A stretch of 64,000 bases of DNA, from the NCBI RefSeq assembly GCF_018332695.1, contig NZ_BOQN01000088.1, positions 59,038 to 123,037 of the forward strand, in the 5' to 3' direction. This stretch comes from Paractinoplanes toevensis. Its GTDB lineage: Bacteria; Actinomycetota; Actinomycetes; Mycobacteriales; Micromonosporaceae. The position numbers and the translations under genes were made by a program. Below the pieces are notes generated by a model that saw only the letters and a program-made list of their open reading frames with translations, was not told where the DNA came from and did not search any database. Below, in pieces: positions 1-8,303 of the stretch (its first letter is position 1; the number at the start of each line of letters is the position of its first letter).

Positions 1-377
1 GAGATCCACCGGCTGGCGACGAAAGCCATGGCCACCGATAGTCCGAGCCCGCCGGCCAGCGCGATCCCGACGGCGACACCCCGGTCGCCGCGAAGGGTGA
101 GGACGAACGCCACGATCCACGCGGTGATCGCCGCCACGATCGTCCACCACGCGTACGTCATCAGGTCGTGGGCGAGACCACCGAAGAGCCCCAGCCAGAG
201 CAGGGTCGCGCCGAGCCCGGCCATCACCCCGGCCGCGCCGATCGGGTGCGGTTCCCGGAACACCGGGCGCGACGGCCCGGGGAAGAGCCCGGACGGCGGG
301 CGGCCCGGCATCGGCGGCGGGAACGCGGGCGGCGGCGGATAGGCGGGCGCCGGCCAGGGTGCGTGCCGCTCGGTCAC
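1..377 (-). CDS. Proline-rich membrane protein (partial, C-terminus off window)
   Basis: The reading frame begins with GTG at 377 and runs off the left edge; about 125 codons are visible. A GGAGG ribosome site lies 5-9 bases before the start. The first 45 residues are rich in proline, and about three hydrophobic segments follow (including GVMAGLGATLLWLGLFGG and WWTIVAAITAWIVAFVLTL). This proline-rich cytoplasmic head followed by short membrane spans is common in uncharacterised actinobacterial membrane proteins. No function can be assigned. It is divergent from the M23 lipoprotein gene at 476. Confidence 0.6.
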   Translation of the reverse strand, partial: MTERHAPWPAPAYPPPPAFPPPMPGRPPSGLFPGPSRPVFREPHPIGAAGVMAGLGATLLWLGLFGGLAHDLMTYAWWTIVAAITAWIVAFVLTLRGDRGVAVGIALAGGLGLSVAMAFVASRWI

Positions 378-475
378 CGTGTTACCTCCGTTCGGGCTGG
401 TCACCACCCAGCCTAATCGTCTCCGACCGATCGCACGGGACGGCGGTTCGGGACGGCTTCTGCCACCATGGCCGG

Positions 476-1222
476 ATGCGTCTGCCCCGTACCCTCGCCG
501 GACTGACCGCTGCGGTGCTGTGCCTGACCGCGTGCGGCGGCTCTCCCGGCGGCACGTCGGCGGACGCCACGCCACAGTTCGTGACCCCGGCCGCCGAGTC
601 GTCGCCGGAGAGTCTCGCGGCCACCCCGCCGCCGTCGGCCACGGCACCGAGCGTGTCCCCGTCGGCGAAACCCAGCCCGAGCCCGAGCCGAAGCGCGACC
701 CCCACGGCCGCCAAGGTCAAGTACGTCTTCCCGGTGAAGGCGTCAAATGTGGCGTTCCACCCGACCCACTCGAAGTACCCGGCGACCGACATCTTCGCCG
801 ACTGCGGCGAGACGGTGGTGGCCACGACCAGCGGCGTCGTGCTCGAGGTGAGCCTCAAGGACCTGTACGTGGAGGGTTCGCCGGACGGGCCCAACAACGG
901 CGGCATGTCGGTGTCGCTGCTCGGCGACGACGGCGTCCGCTATTACGGCTCACACCTGAGCAAGGTCAACACCAACATCAAGGCCGGCGTACGCGTCACG
1001 GCCGGGCAGCAGCTCGGCAAGGTCGGCAAGACCGGCAACTCGAGCGGCGTCTGCCACCTGCACTACGGCGTCTCGCCGCCGTGCGCCAAGGTCGGCGACT
1101 GGAAGGTGCGGCGCGGCGTGGTCTGGCCGGCCACCTTCCTCACCTCGTGGCGCAAGGGCGGCCAGAAGAGCCCGGTCGCCACCGTGAAGACGTGGAAGAG
1201 CGCGCACAACTGCAAGGCGTGA
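476..1222 (+). CDS. M23-family peptidase lipoprotein
   Basis: A 248-residue secreted lipoprotein. The signal peptide ends in a lipobox (LTAC, Cys20), so it should be anchored to the outer face of the membrane. A low-complexity Pro/Ser/Thr/Ala linker covers about residues 25-78. The C-terminal half is an M23 (LytM-like) fold: an H...D zinc pair lies in HPTHSKYPATDIF, followed by a SHLSKV strand and the HLHYG motif. M23 enzymes cut peptidoglycan cross-bridges. The first motif is looser than the classic HxxxD, so activity is likely but not certain. The start at 476 was chosen because the signal peptide begins there; an upstream in-frame extension is not signal-like. Confidence 0.8.
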   Translation: MRLPRTLAGLTAAVLCLTACGGSPGGTSADATPQFVTPAAESSPESLAATPPPSATAPSVSPSAKPSPSPSRSATPTAAKVKYVFPVKASNVAFHPTHSKYPATDIFADCGETVVATTSGVVLEVSLKDLYVEGSPDGPNNGGMSVSLLGDDGVRYYGSHLSKVNTNIKAGVRVTAGQQLGKVGKTGNSSGVCHLHYGVSPPCAKVGDWKVRRGVVWPATFLTSWRKGGQKSPVATVKTWKSAHNCKA

Positions 1223-1234
1223 GCCGATAGAGGG

Positions 1235-1275
1235 GCGCGGGGCCGCACCCTCGCCCAAGAGATGCGGCCCCGCGC
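1235..1275. terminator. Bidirectional terminator hairpin
   Basis: A perfect 13-bp stem (GCGCGGGGCCGCA at 1235-1247 with its complement at 1263-1275) has a 15-nt loop. It sits between the convergent M23 and beta-propeller genes and can serve both strands. Confidence 0.75.
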
Positions 1276-1291
1276 TGCCGGGAGAAAGGTC

Positions 1292-2428
1292 TCAGCTGAA
1301 CTGGGCGAACCTCTTCTGGGTTCGGCCGTCCACGGTGGTGAAGGCGCCGCCCATGGCGACGCTGTCCAACTCGGCGTTGCTGGCCAGGGCCAGGACGCCC
1401 TCGACGCCGTTCGCGTCGGCGGTCCAGTCGAGCAGGTGGCCGTCCGCCACCGCGAGGGCGGCGAGCTTGACCCGGTTGTCGGCGCCGTCGACGCAACTGC
1501 CCTGGGTGCCGGTGCGGGCGCTGGTGCAGGCCCGGTCGAAGTGCCCGCCGGCGTAGACCACGTCGTCGAGCACGGTGATCGCCTGCGCGTTGCCGTCGAA
1601 CGTCGACGACCACCGCAATTGGCCACCCGGCGTGTACGCGCTGACCCGTCCGCCCTGCCCGCCGTGCGCCGAGTAGACGCCGGTCGAGGTGACCGCGAGG
1701 GCGTACGTGATGACCGGGGGTTTGGGTTTGAATCCGGTGACCACGGCGGCGGTGGTGGGATCGAACGCGACCAGCCGGTCGTACCCGGAAAGGCCGTTGA
1801 CCTTGTGGAATTTGCCGCCGGCGTAGATCCGGCCGCCGCCCGCCGCGACGGTTTCCACCTGGTCGTCGGCGGTGGGTCGCCATCTCGGGTCGAGCGCGCC
1901 GGTGGTCAGGTTGAAGGCGGCGAGCTTGCCGCGCGCCTGGCCGTCCACCGCGGTGATCGCGCCGCCCAGATACAGGCGGTTCCCGGCGGCCGCGATCGCG
2001 TAGGGCCGGCCGGTGATCGCGTGTTTGAAGGTGGCGTGCAGCGCGCCGGTGATCGCGTCCACCTTGGCCAGGCTGTCCCGTTGCTGACCGGCGACGCTGC
2101 CGAAGTCGCCGGCCAGGTAGATCGATGGGCCGTTGACCACGAGGGCCTTGACCCGGCCGTCGGCGGCCGGCGCCCAGGGCAGCAGCTCGCCGGTGCGGGC
2201 GTCGACGGCGGCGACGTGGCCGCGGGTCACCGGCTTACCCCGGACGATCGCGGCGGTGAAGTCCCCGCCCAGGTAGACGACGTTGCCGCCGTAGGCGACG
2301 GTGAGGACGGCACCGTTGAAGCTGGGCATCGTGTCGGACGACTGCGCCTGGGCCGGCGCGGGCGCGGCGGCGAGGGCGAGCGCCGCGGCGGCAAGTCCGC
2401 TGGTGAGTGTTTTCCCCCGGTAAGTCAC
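1292..2428 (-). CDS. Secreted beta-propeller repeat protein
   Basis: A 378-residue protein with an Ala-rich signal peptide (about residues 1-29, cleavage near AQA/QS). The mature part is made of repeats, each with a strand ending in a GG-F motif: YLGGDFT, YLAGDFGSV, YLGGAITAV, YAGGKFHKV, YAGGHFDRA and AMGGAFTTV. Each is followed by a segment of the DARTGEL, DAITGAL or NLTTGAL type. This is the pattern of DUF5122/PQQ-like beta-propellers. There are no catalytic residues to point to, so a binding or scaffold role outside the cell is the safest reading. The GTG start at 2428 has no clear ribosome site. Confidence 0.7.
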   Translation of the reverse strand: MTYRGKTLTSGLAAAALALAAAPAPAQAQSSDTMPSFNGAVLTVAYGGNVVYLGGDFTAAIVRGKPVTRGHVAAVDARTGELLPWAPAADGRVKALVVNGPSIYLAGDFGSVAGQQRDSLAKVDAITGALHATFKHAITGRPYAIAAAGNRLYLGGAITAVDGQARGKLAAFNLTTGALDPRWRPTADDQVETVAAGGGRIYAGGKFHKVNGLSGYDRLVAFDPTTAAVVTGFKPKPPVITYALAVTSTGVYSAHGGQGGRVSAYTPGGQLRWSSTFDGNAQAITVLDDVVYAGGHFDRACTSARTGTQGSCVDGADNRVKLAALAVADGHLLDWTADANGVEGVLALASNAELDSVAMGGAFTTVDGRTQKRFAQFS

Positions 2429-2533
2429 GTGATAACCGTATTGCCCGCAGAGCTCGGCAAAAGCCTGCGAAACGGACAGACGTCGCAGCTAGGACGGATG
2501 ATCACGCCCTGTCCGAACGGCTGATCTTGAGCG

Positions 2534-3499
2534 GTGTGCGAGAGTGCCCAGGTGAACGTGGCGGTCATCGGACTTGGGCTCATCGGCGGGTCGCTGCTGC
2601 AGGCGCTGGAAGCGGCCGGGCACGAGGTGACCGGATACGACGCCGACCCGGCGACCCGTGATCTGGCCGGGAAAGACGGCCGGAAAGTGGCCGGGTCGGT
2701 CGCCGAGGCGGTGGCCGGGGCCGAACTCGTCGCCCTCGCCGTACCCCTGCCGGTCCTGCCCGGGGTAGTCGCCGAGCTGGCCGGTCACGACGGCCTGATC
2801 ACCGATGTGACCTCGGTAAAAGGGCCGGTGCGAGCCCTCGGGATCCGGCGGTTCGTCGGCGGGCATCCGATGGCCGGCAAGGAGACGTCCGGCTACTCCG
2901 CCGCCGATCCGCGGCTGTTCGACGGGTGCGCCTGGGTGCTGTGCCTCGAGCCCGGCGAGACCGCGCTCGAGGACTGGCTGACCGCGGCGGCCCTGTTCAC
3001 GGCGATGGGCGCGCGGGTCGTGCCGGTCACCGCGGACGAGCACGACCGGGCCGTCGCCCAGATCAGCCACGTGCCGCACCTGCTCGCGGCCGCCCTCGCC
3101 CGCCTGCTGGTGGACAACCCGCTCGCCGCGACGCTGGGCGCCGGTTCGTTCCGGGACGGCACGCGGGTGGCCGCGACCCGGGCCGAACTGATCGCCGCGA
3201 TGTGCGGCGGCAACGCGACCGCCACCGGCGAGGTGCTGACCGCGGTGCTCGACGACTTGCGGCAGCGGCTCGACGAGCTGTCCGCCCCCGACCCGGTCGA
3301 GGCCCTGATCCCGGCCCTGCGCGAGGCCGGGGACGCCCGGCGCGCCTGGCCGCCGCGGCCGGGCGCGGCCGCCGAGGAGCCGGCCGGGGTCGCCGAGCTG
3401 CTCGCGCTCGGACGGGCCGGCGGCTGGATCACCGGAGTCTCGGAAAGTCGTGTCACCGTCCTGACAATGCGGCCGGAAACTGACCGCATTGCTCCCTAG
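2534..3499 (+). CDS. tyrA: Prephenate dehydrogenase
   Basis: TyrA converts prephenate to 4-hydroxyphenylpyruvate with NAD(P) in tyrosine synthesis (cytoplasm). The 321-residue product has an N-terminal Rossmann fold with GLGLIGGSL, a DVTSVKGPV strand and the family signature HPMAGKETSGY, followed by the helical dimerisation domain with QISHVPHLLAAAL. No C-terminal ACT regulatory domain is visible, so feedback control by tyrosine would have to come from elsewhere. The GTG at 2534 is used here; a second in-frame GTG at 2552 starts directly at NVAVIGLG and is an equally good choice. Confidence 0.88.
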   Translation: MCESAQVNVAVIGLGLIGGSLLQALEAAGHEVTGYDADPATRDLAGKDGRKVAGSVAEAVAGAELVALAVPLPVLPGVVAELAGHDGLITDVTSVKGPVRALGIRRFVGGHPMAGKETSGYSAADPRLFDGCAWVLCLEPGETALEDWLTAAALFTAMGARVVPVTADEHDRAVAQISHVPHLLAAALARLLVDNPLAATLGAGSFRDGTRVAATRAELIAAMCGGNATATGEVLTAVLDDLRQRLDELSAPDPVEALIPALREAGDARRAWPPRPGAAAEEPAGVAELLALGRAGGWITGVSESRVTVLTMRPETDRIAP

Positions 3500-3534
3500 G
3501 GTCGACGTAACAGCGAATACCCCTAGGAGATGAC

Positions 3535-4104
3535 ATGCCCGCACAGGTCGGTCCGGTCAACACCGAGCAGGAGGGCCTGCTCGGTTACCTCGCTCAGATG
3601 CGCTTCGTGATCCGGCTGACGGCGTACGGCCTCAGTGCGGAACAGCTGCGCGCCACGCCCACCGCGAGCACGCTCAGCGTCGGCGGCCTCATCAAGCACG
3701 CCGCCTCCACCGAGGAGGGCTGGCTGTCGGTCATCCGGCGCGAGCCGCAGGAGCCGGATTACGCCCGGTACGCGGAGAACTTCAAGCTCGCCGACGGCGA
3801 GACGATCGAGGACGTGTTCGCGCGTTACGACCGGGTCGCCGAGCAGACCGAGAAGACGGTCACCGAGCTCGGCGATCTGAACTTCGAGATGCCGACCGAC
3901 GGCGCGCCGTGGAACCGCAAGGACGTCACCCACTGGAACGTGCGGTGGATCCTGCTGCACCTGATCCAGGAGACCGCCCGGCACGCCGGTCACGCCGACA
4001 TCATCCGCGAATCCATCGACGGCGCCACGGCGTACCCGTTGATGGCGGCCGCCGAAGGCTGGCCGGCGACCCCGTGGCTCAAGCCCTGGGAAAAGGGGAG
4101 CTAG
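3535..4104 (+). CDS. DinB-family (DUF664) protein, possibly mycothiol-dependent
   Basis: 189 residues, preceded by a good AGGAG site. The protein is a four-helix-bundle DinB/DUF664 member. The metal-binding histidines fit HAASTEEGW (near residue 55) and HLIQETARHAGHAD (near residue 140). Relatives in actinobacteria are thiol-dependent transferases or isomerases that use mycothiol, but the substrate cannot be read from the sequence. The stop codon overlaps the mtnA stop on the opposite strand by three bases, so the two genes converge with no spacer. Confidence 0.8.
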   Translation: MPAQVGPVNTEQEGLLGYLAQMRFVIRLTAYGLSAEQLRATPTASTLSVGGLIKHAASTEEGWLSVIRREPQEPDYARYAENFKLADGETIEDVFARYDRVAEQTEKTVTELGDLNFEMPTDGAPWNRKDVTHWNVRWILLHLIQETARHAGHADIIRESIDGATAYPLMAAAEGWPATPWLKPWEKGS

Positions 4105-5063
4105 GGGCGTTCGCCCTGGTCCAGGCGGATCACCCGGCGGTCGGTGACGATCGCGGTGACCAGGTCGCGCGGCGTGACGTCGAACGCCGGGTTGACCGCC
4201 TCGGACCACGGCGTCACCTCGGCCGAGCCGCGGTCCTCGATCGGCACCACATCCCCGCTCGGGGTGTTCAGGTCCACCGTCGACTCGGGTGCGACCACGA
4301 CGAACGGCAGGCCGGCCCGGCGGGCGCCGAGTGCATGCGAGTACGTCCCGATCTTGTTGATCACGTCCCCGTTCGCGCAGATCCGGTCGGCGCCGAGGAT
4401 CACCCCGTCGACCTCGCCGCGGGCCATCAGGAACGGCCCGGCCGAGTCGACCGCCACCCGGTGCTCGATGCCCCAGCGGCCCAGCTCCCACGCGGTGAGC
4501 CGGGCGCCCTGCAGCAGCGGCCGCGTCTCGCTGGCGATCACGCCGGCCAGCACGCCCCGGTGGTGCAGCTCGCGCACCACGCCCAGGGCGGTGCCGAGAA
4601 CCACGGCGGCCAGCGCACCGGTGTTGCAGTGGGTCAGCAGCCTCGACCGCTTGCCGCAGAGCTCGATCATCAGGTCGGCGCCGCGTCGCGCCATCGCCTC
4701 GGAGGCGGCGATCTCCTCGTCCCGCACCCGGCAAGCCTCGGCCAGCACCGCCGCAGGCCCCTGCGGCAGCAGAGCGGCAACGCGGCGGACTCCGCGGGCC
4801 AGGTTGACCGCCGTCGGGCGGGCGTGCTCGAGCCGTTCGACCGCCGCGGCCAGCGCCGCCGGGTCGTCGGCATGCACCTGGGCGGCCAGCGCCACCCCGA
4901 ACGCACCGGCCACGCCGAGCGCGGGCGCGCCCCGGACCGCCAGCGACTGGATCGCCGTCACCAGCGCCGGCACGGTGTGCAGGCGCAGGATCCGGACCTC
5001 CTTGGGGAGCACCGTCTGATCGATGATCTCGACGGCCCCGTCCACCCAATCGATCGTCTGCAC
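4101..5063 (-). CDS. mtnA: S-methyl-5-thioribose-1-phosphate isomerase
   Basis: MtnA isomerises 5-methylthioribose-1-phosphate to methylthioribulose-1-phosphate in methionine salvage. The 320-residue frame starting with GTG at 5063 begins QTIDWVDGAVEIIDQTVLP, as in the family. It holds the conserved AVRGAPALGVAGAFG segment, the catalytic cysteine in LTHCNTGAL and the catalytic aspartate in VILGADRICANGDVINKIGT. The frame stays open upstream, but that part overlaps the divergent PHP gene and is not homologous. No other methionine-salvage gene is next to it in this window. Confidence 0.9.
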   Translation of the reverse strand: MQTIDWVDGAVEIIDQTVLPKEVRILRLHTVPALVTAIQSLAVRGAPALGVAGAFGVALAAQVHADDPAALAAAVERLEHARPTAVNLARGVRRVAALLPQGPAAVLAEACRVRDEEIAASEAMARRGADLMIELCGKRSRLLTHCNTGALAAVVLGTALGVVRELHHRGVLAGVIASETRPLLQGARLTAWELGRWGIEHRVAVDSAGPFLMARGEVDGVILGADRICANGDVINKIGTYSHALGARRAGLPFVVVAPESTVDLNTPSGDVVPIEDRGSAEVTPWSEAVNPAFDVTPRDLVTAIVTDRRVIRLDQGERP

Positions 5064-5093
5064 GGCCCGAGCGTAACCGCCTACCCTGGCCGC

Positions 5094-6152
5094 ATGGCTT
5101 CTCGTGATCCGGTCGCGGACCTCCGCCGCATCGCCTTCCATCTGGAACGGGCGAACGAGGCGACCTATCGGGTGCGGGCGTTCCGGTCGGCCGCGGCCAC
5201 GGTCGCCGCGCTGCCGGCCGACGAGCTGGCGGCGCGGGTCGCAGCCGGCACGCTGTCCGAGCTGTCCGGGGTCGGCGACGTCACCGCCCGCTGCATCGCC
5301 GAGTCGCTGGCCGGTGAGGAACCGGTCTACCTGCGCCGGGTGGCGTCGACCGCGGGCACCGATCTGACCGCCGCCGCGGCGGAGTTGCGGGACGCGCTGC
5401 GCGGTGACTGCCACTCCCACACGGACGCCTCCGACGGCGGCTCACCGATCGAGGAGATGGCCCTCGCCGCGGTCGAGCTGGGTCACGAATATCTGGTTAT
5501 CACCGACCACTCGCCGACGCTGAAGGTGGCCAACGGGCTGAGCCCGGCCCGGCTGCGCCGCCAGCTCGATCAGGTGGCCCGGCTCAACGACGCCCTGCCC
5601 GACGGGTTCCGCATCCTCACCGGCATCGAGGTGGACATCCTCGAGGACGGCTCGCTCGACCAGGAGGACGAGCTGCTGGCCCGGCTCGACGTGGTGGTCG
5701 GTTCGGTGCACAGCAAGCTGCGCGACGAGTCGCCCCGGATGACCAGGCGGATGCTGGCCGCGATCGCGAACCCGCACCTGGACATCCTCGGCCACATGAC
5801 CGGCCGCAAGGTGCCGGCGAGCGGCGAGGGCGACAAGGGCCACCGAGCCGGTCGCACCCGCCCGCCGAGCACGTTCGACCTGCCGAAGGTGCTCGCCGCG
5901 GTGGTCGAGCACGGCAAGGCCATCGAGATCAATTCCCGGCCGGACCGGCTCGACCCGCCGAAACGGATGCTCACCGTGGCGGTCGAGGCCGGTTGCCTGT
6001 TCAGCATCGACACCGATGCGCACGCCCCGGGCCAGCTGGACTGGCTGGGCAACGGCTGCGAGCGGGCCGCGCTGTGCGGAGTGCCGGCCGAGCGGGTGGT
6101 CAACACGTGGCCGCTCGATCGCCTGCTCGAATGGACAGCGGGCCACAAGTGA
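5094..6152 (+). CDS. PHP-domain phosphoesterase with helix-hairpin-helix head (PolX-like C-terminal half)
   Basis: 352 residues. Residues 1-95 form a helix-hairpin-helix region of the PolX 8-kDa type (LRRIAFHLERANEATYRVRAF). The rest is a PHP domain with metal ligands in GDCHSHTDASDG, VITDHSP, GSVHSKL, HLDILGH and IDTDAHA. Bacterial PolX enzymes join such modules to a polymerase palm. The palm is absent here, so this is a DNA-linked phosphoesterase or exonuclease candidate rather than a polymerase. It is divergent from mtnA, with only 30 bases between the starts, so the promoters must overlap. Confidence 0.8.
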   Translation: MASRDPVADLRRIAFHLERANEATYRVRAFRSAAATVAALPADELAARVAAGTLSELSGVGDVTARCIAESLAGEEPVYLRRVASTAGTDLTAAAAELRDALRGDCHSHTDASDGGSPIEEMALAAVELGHEYLVITDHSPTLKVANGLSPARLRRQLDQVARLNDALPDGFRILTGIEVDILEDGSLDQEDELLARLDVVVGSVHSKLRDESPRMTRRMLAAIANPHLDILGHMTGRKVPASGEGDKGHRAGRTRPPSTFDLPKVLAAVVEHGKAIEINSRPDRLDPPKRMLTVAVEAGCLFSIDTDAHAPGQLDWLGNGCERAALCGVPAERVVNTWPLDRLLEWTAGHK

Positions 6153-6178
6153 GGCGTCCCGTCCCGTAGGGTCGCAAC

Positions 6179-7849
6179 GTGGGACGAATTGACGACCTCG
6201 CCGACCGTTACGTCGAGGACTGGGCCGAGCTCAACCCGACCGGGGCGACCTATATCGGCATCGCCGGTCACGACGACAAGACCGACGACCTATCTCCGGA
6301 GGGCTTCGAGGCCCAGGCCGAGCTGACCCGGCGCACCCTCAACGAGCTCGATGTGATCGAGCCCGAGCACGAGTCCGAGCAGGTGGCCAAGGACGCCATG
6401 ATGGAGCGGCTCGGTCTCGAGCTGGCCACCTACGACGCCGGGCATTCGAAGAGCGCGATCAGCGTGATCACCAGCGGCCTGCACGGGCTGCGCGGCGTCT
6501 TCGACGTGATGGCCACCGAGGGCGACGAGGCGGTCGGCAACATCGCGGCCCGGCTCAACGCGTTCGCCGGCGCCGTCGAGCAGTACAAGACGACGCTGCG
6601 CGAAGAGCTGGAGGCCGGCCGGGTCAGCGCTCGGGCGCAGCTGCTGGCGGTCGCCGAGCAGTGCGACGCCTGGACCGACCCGACCCGCGACGACTTCTTC
6701 CACGGCCTGGTCCGCCGGCTCGACGCGCGGGGCGCGCTCGCCGCGGAGCTGGAGCGGGGGGCCAACGCGGCCACCGCGGCCACCGTCGGTTTCGGCACGT
6801 TCCTGCGCGAGGAGCTGGCGCCCCGCGGGCGGGAGAAAGAGGCGGCCGGCCTCGAGCGGTACGAATTGGCGTCGCAGTACTTCCTGGGCGCCAAGGTCGA
6901 CCTGCAGGAGACGTACCTCTGGGGTTTCGACGAGCTGGCCCGCCTGGAGCGGGAGATGGACGTCTGCGCGGTCGCCATCGGCGGCTCGGGCACCTCGGTG
7001 GCCGAGGCCGTCGCGACCCTCGACGCCGACCCGGCCCGCAACATCCCGGGCAAGGAAGCGTTCCGCGACTGGATGCAGGCGCTCGCCGACAAGGCGATCT
7101 CCGAGCTGAACGGCACCCACTTCGACATCGAGCCGCCGGCTCGCAAGATCGAGTGCTGCCTGACCCCGACCAGCGACGGCGGCATCTACTACACCGGCCC
7201 GAGCGAGGACTTCTCCCGTCCCGGCCGGATGTGGTGGGCGGTTCCCGAGGGGATCACCGAGTTCTCCACCTGGCGCGAGGTGACCACGGTCTACCACGAG
7301 GGCGTGCCCGGCCATCACCTCCAGGTCAGCCAGACCCTGCTGCGCGCCGACCTGCTCAACCGCTGGCAGCGGCTGCTCTGCTGGTGCTCGGGCCACGGCG
7401 AGGGCTGGGCGCTGTACGCCGAGCGCCTGATGGACGATCTCGGCTACCTGGAAGACCCGGGCGACCGGCTCGGCATGCTCGACGGCCAGGCGCTGCGGGC
7501 GGCCCGGGTGATCGTCGACATCGGCATGCACTTGGAGCTGGAGATCCCGCGGGACAACCCGTTCGGCTTCCACCCGGGTGAGCGCTGGACCCCTGAGCTG
7601 GGCTGGGAGTTCCTGCGGGCACACACCCGGATGTCCGACGAGGTGCTGCGCTTCGAGTGGAAGCGTTACCTGGGCTGGCCCGGGCAGGCGCCGTCGTACA
7701 AGGTCGGCGAGCGGATCTGGTTGCAGGCGCGTGAGGAGACGAAGCAGCGCAAGGGCGCTGATTTCGACCTCAAGACCTTCCACCGGGACGCTCTCAACCT
7801 GGGCTCGCTCGGCTTGGACCCGCTGCGCAAGGCACTCGGTCGCCTCTGA
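6179..7849 (+). CDS. DUF885-family metallopeptidase-like protein
   Basis: 556 residues, GTG start, 26 bases after the PHP gene and so probably co-transcribed. The DUF885 signature is clear: VYHEGVPGHHLQ near residue 380 is an HExxH-type zinc site, and GWALYAERLMDDLG follows about 35 residues later, the usual second zinc-ligand region. Other conserved blocks are YYTGPSEDFSRPGRMWW and DNPFGFHPGERWTPE. The family resembles M32/M3-type carboxypeptidases, and many actinobacterial members are annotated only as DUF885. No signal peptide is visible, so it is cytoplasmic. The substrate is unknown. Confidence 0.85.
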   Translation: MGRIDDLADRYVEDWAELNPTGATYIGIAGHDDKTDDLSPEGFEAQAELTRRTLNELDVIEPEHESEQVAKDAMMERLGLELATYDAGHSKSAISVITSGLHGLRGVFDVMATEGDEAVGNIAARLNAFAGAVEQYKTTLREELEAGRVSARAQLLAVAEQCDAWTDPTRDDFFHGLVRRLDARGALAAELERGANAATAATVGFGTFLREELAPRGREKEAAGLERYELASQYFLGAKVDLQETYLWGFDELARLEREMDVCAVAIGGSGTSVAEAVATLDADPARNIPGKEAFRDWMQALADKAISELNGTHFDIEPPARKIECCLTPTSDGGIYYTGPSEDFSRPGRMWWAVPEGITEFSTWREVTTVYHEGVPGHHLQVSQTLLRADLLNRWQRLLCWCSGHGEGWALYAERLMDDLGYLEDPGDRLGMLDGQALRAARVIVDIGMHLELEIPRDNPFGFHPGERWTPELGWEFLRAHTRMSDEVLRFEWKRYLGWPGQAPSYKVGERIWLQAREETKQRKGADFDLKTFHRDALNLGSLGLDPLRKALGRL

Positions 7850-7860
7850 CCAAAATGATC

Positions 7861-7904
7861 AAATCGGGCTTTTCCTCGGATGACCGCGGGGAAAAGCCCG
7901 ATTT
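7861..7904 (+). terminator. Rho-independent terminator
   Basis: A perfect 15-bp stem (AAATCGGGCTTTTCC at 7861-7875, complement at 7890-7904) with a 14-nt loop follows the DUF885 stop directly and is trailed by GTCTTT. Confidence 0.85.
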
Positions 7905-8303
7905 GTCTTTCGGCCGGTATTACCAAATGCCATTCTTAAGCGCAGTGCAACCGGTTGACTACAAGCAGTGAATGGTTTGACCGAAGCATAATCGTTATGT
8001 ATTGCGAATCTCGTATCTTTTCGCGCGCCCCTAGGGCCGTTACCATCCTGGCGGTGGTCGACCGTGTTCCGGAAGCGCCCTGTGCTGGGATTACAGCCTC
8101 GGCGCAACCGAACTGGAACACGCGTCGCCTCCACTGGTAGCCACCGCCGTATCCACCGATCAGCCGAGCCAATACTGACCCTTGGCAAGGGGTTTGTTGA
8201 GGATTTCTCGGATAGATTGGCCCGGATCCGTGCGCTTATCCGGCTACGGACAGTAGCCGTCACAACGGCTCATCGCGTGTTGCATGGCGGAGGAACGAAA
8301 GCA
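7905..8303 (+). promoter_or_regulatory. Upstream region and candidate promoter of the conservon operon
   Basis: About 400 bases without a convincing gene, and less GC-rich than the surroundings. A possible sigma-70-like promoter is TTGACC at 7977-7982, a 17-base spacer and TATTGC at 8000-8005. This would leave a long leader of nearly 300 bases before the start at 8304. Part of the region stays open in the frame of the downstream gene, but the extension lacks any recognisable sequence. A GGAGG site at 8289-8293 supports the start at 8304. Confidence 0.35.

Noticed and set aside
1262..2524. A 420-codon plus-strand frame opposite the beta-propeller gene
   Set aside because: The minus strand encodes a signal peptide and clear repeats, while the plus frame is compositionally a shadow.
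3909..5093. Long upstream extension of the PHP gene frame through mtnA
   Set aside because: It is antisense to mtnA and unlike any protein. The ATG at 5094 starts the recognisable helix-hairpin-helix region.
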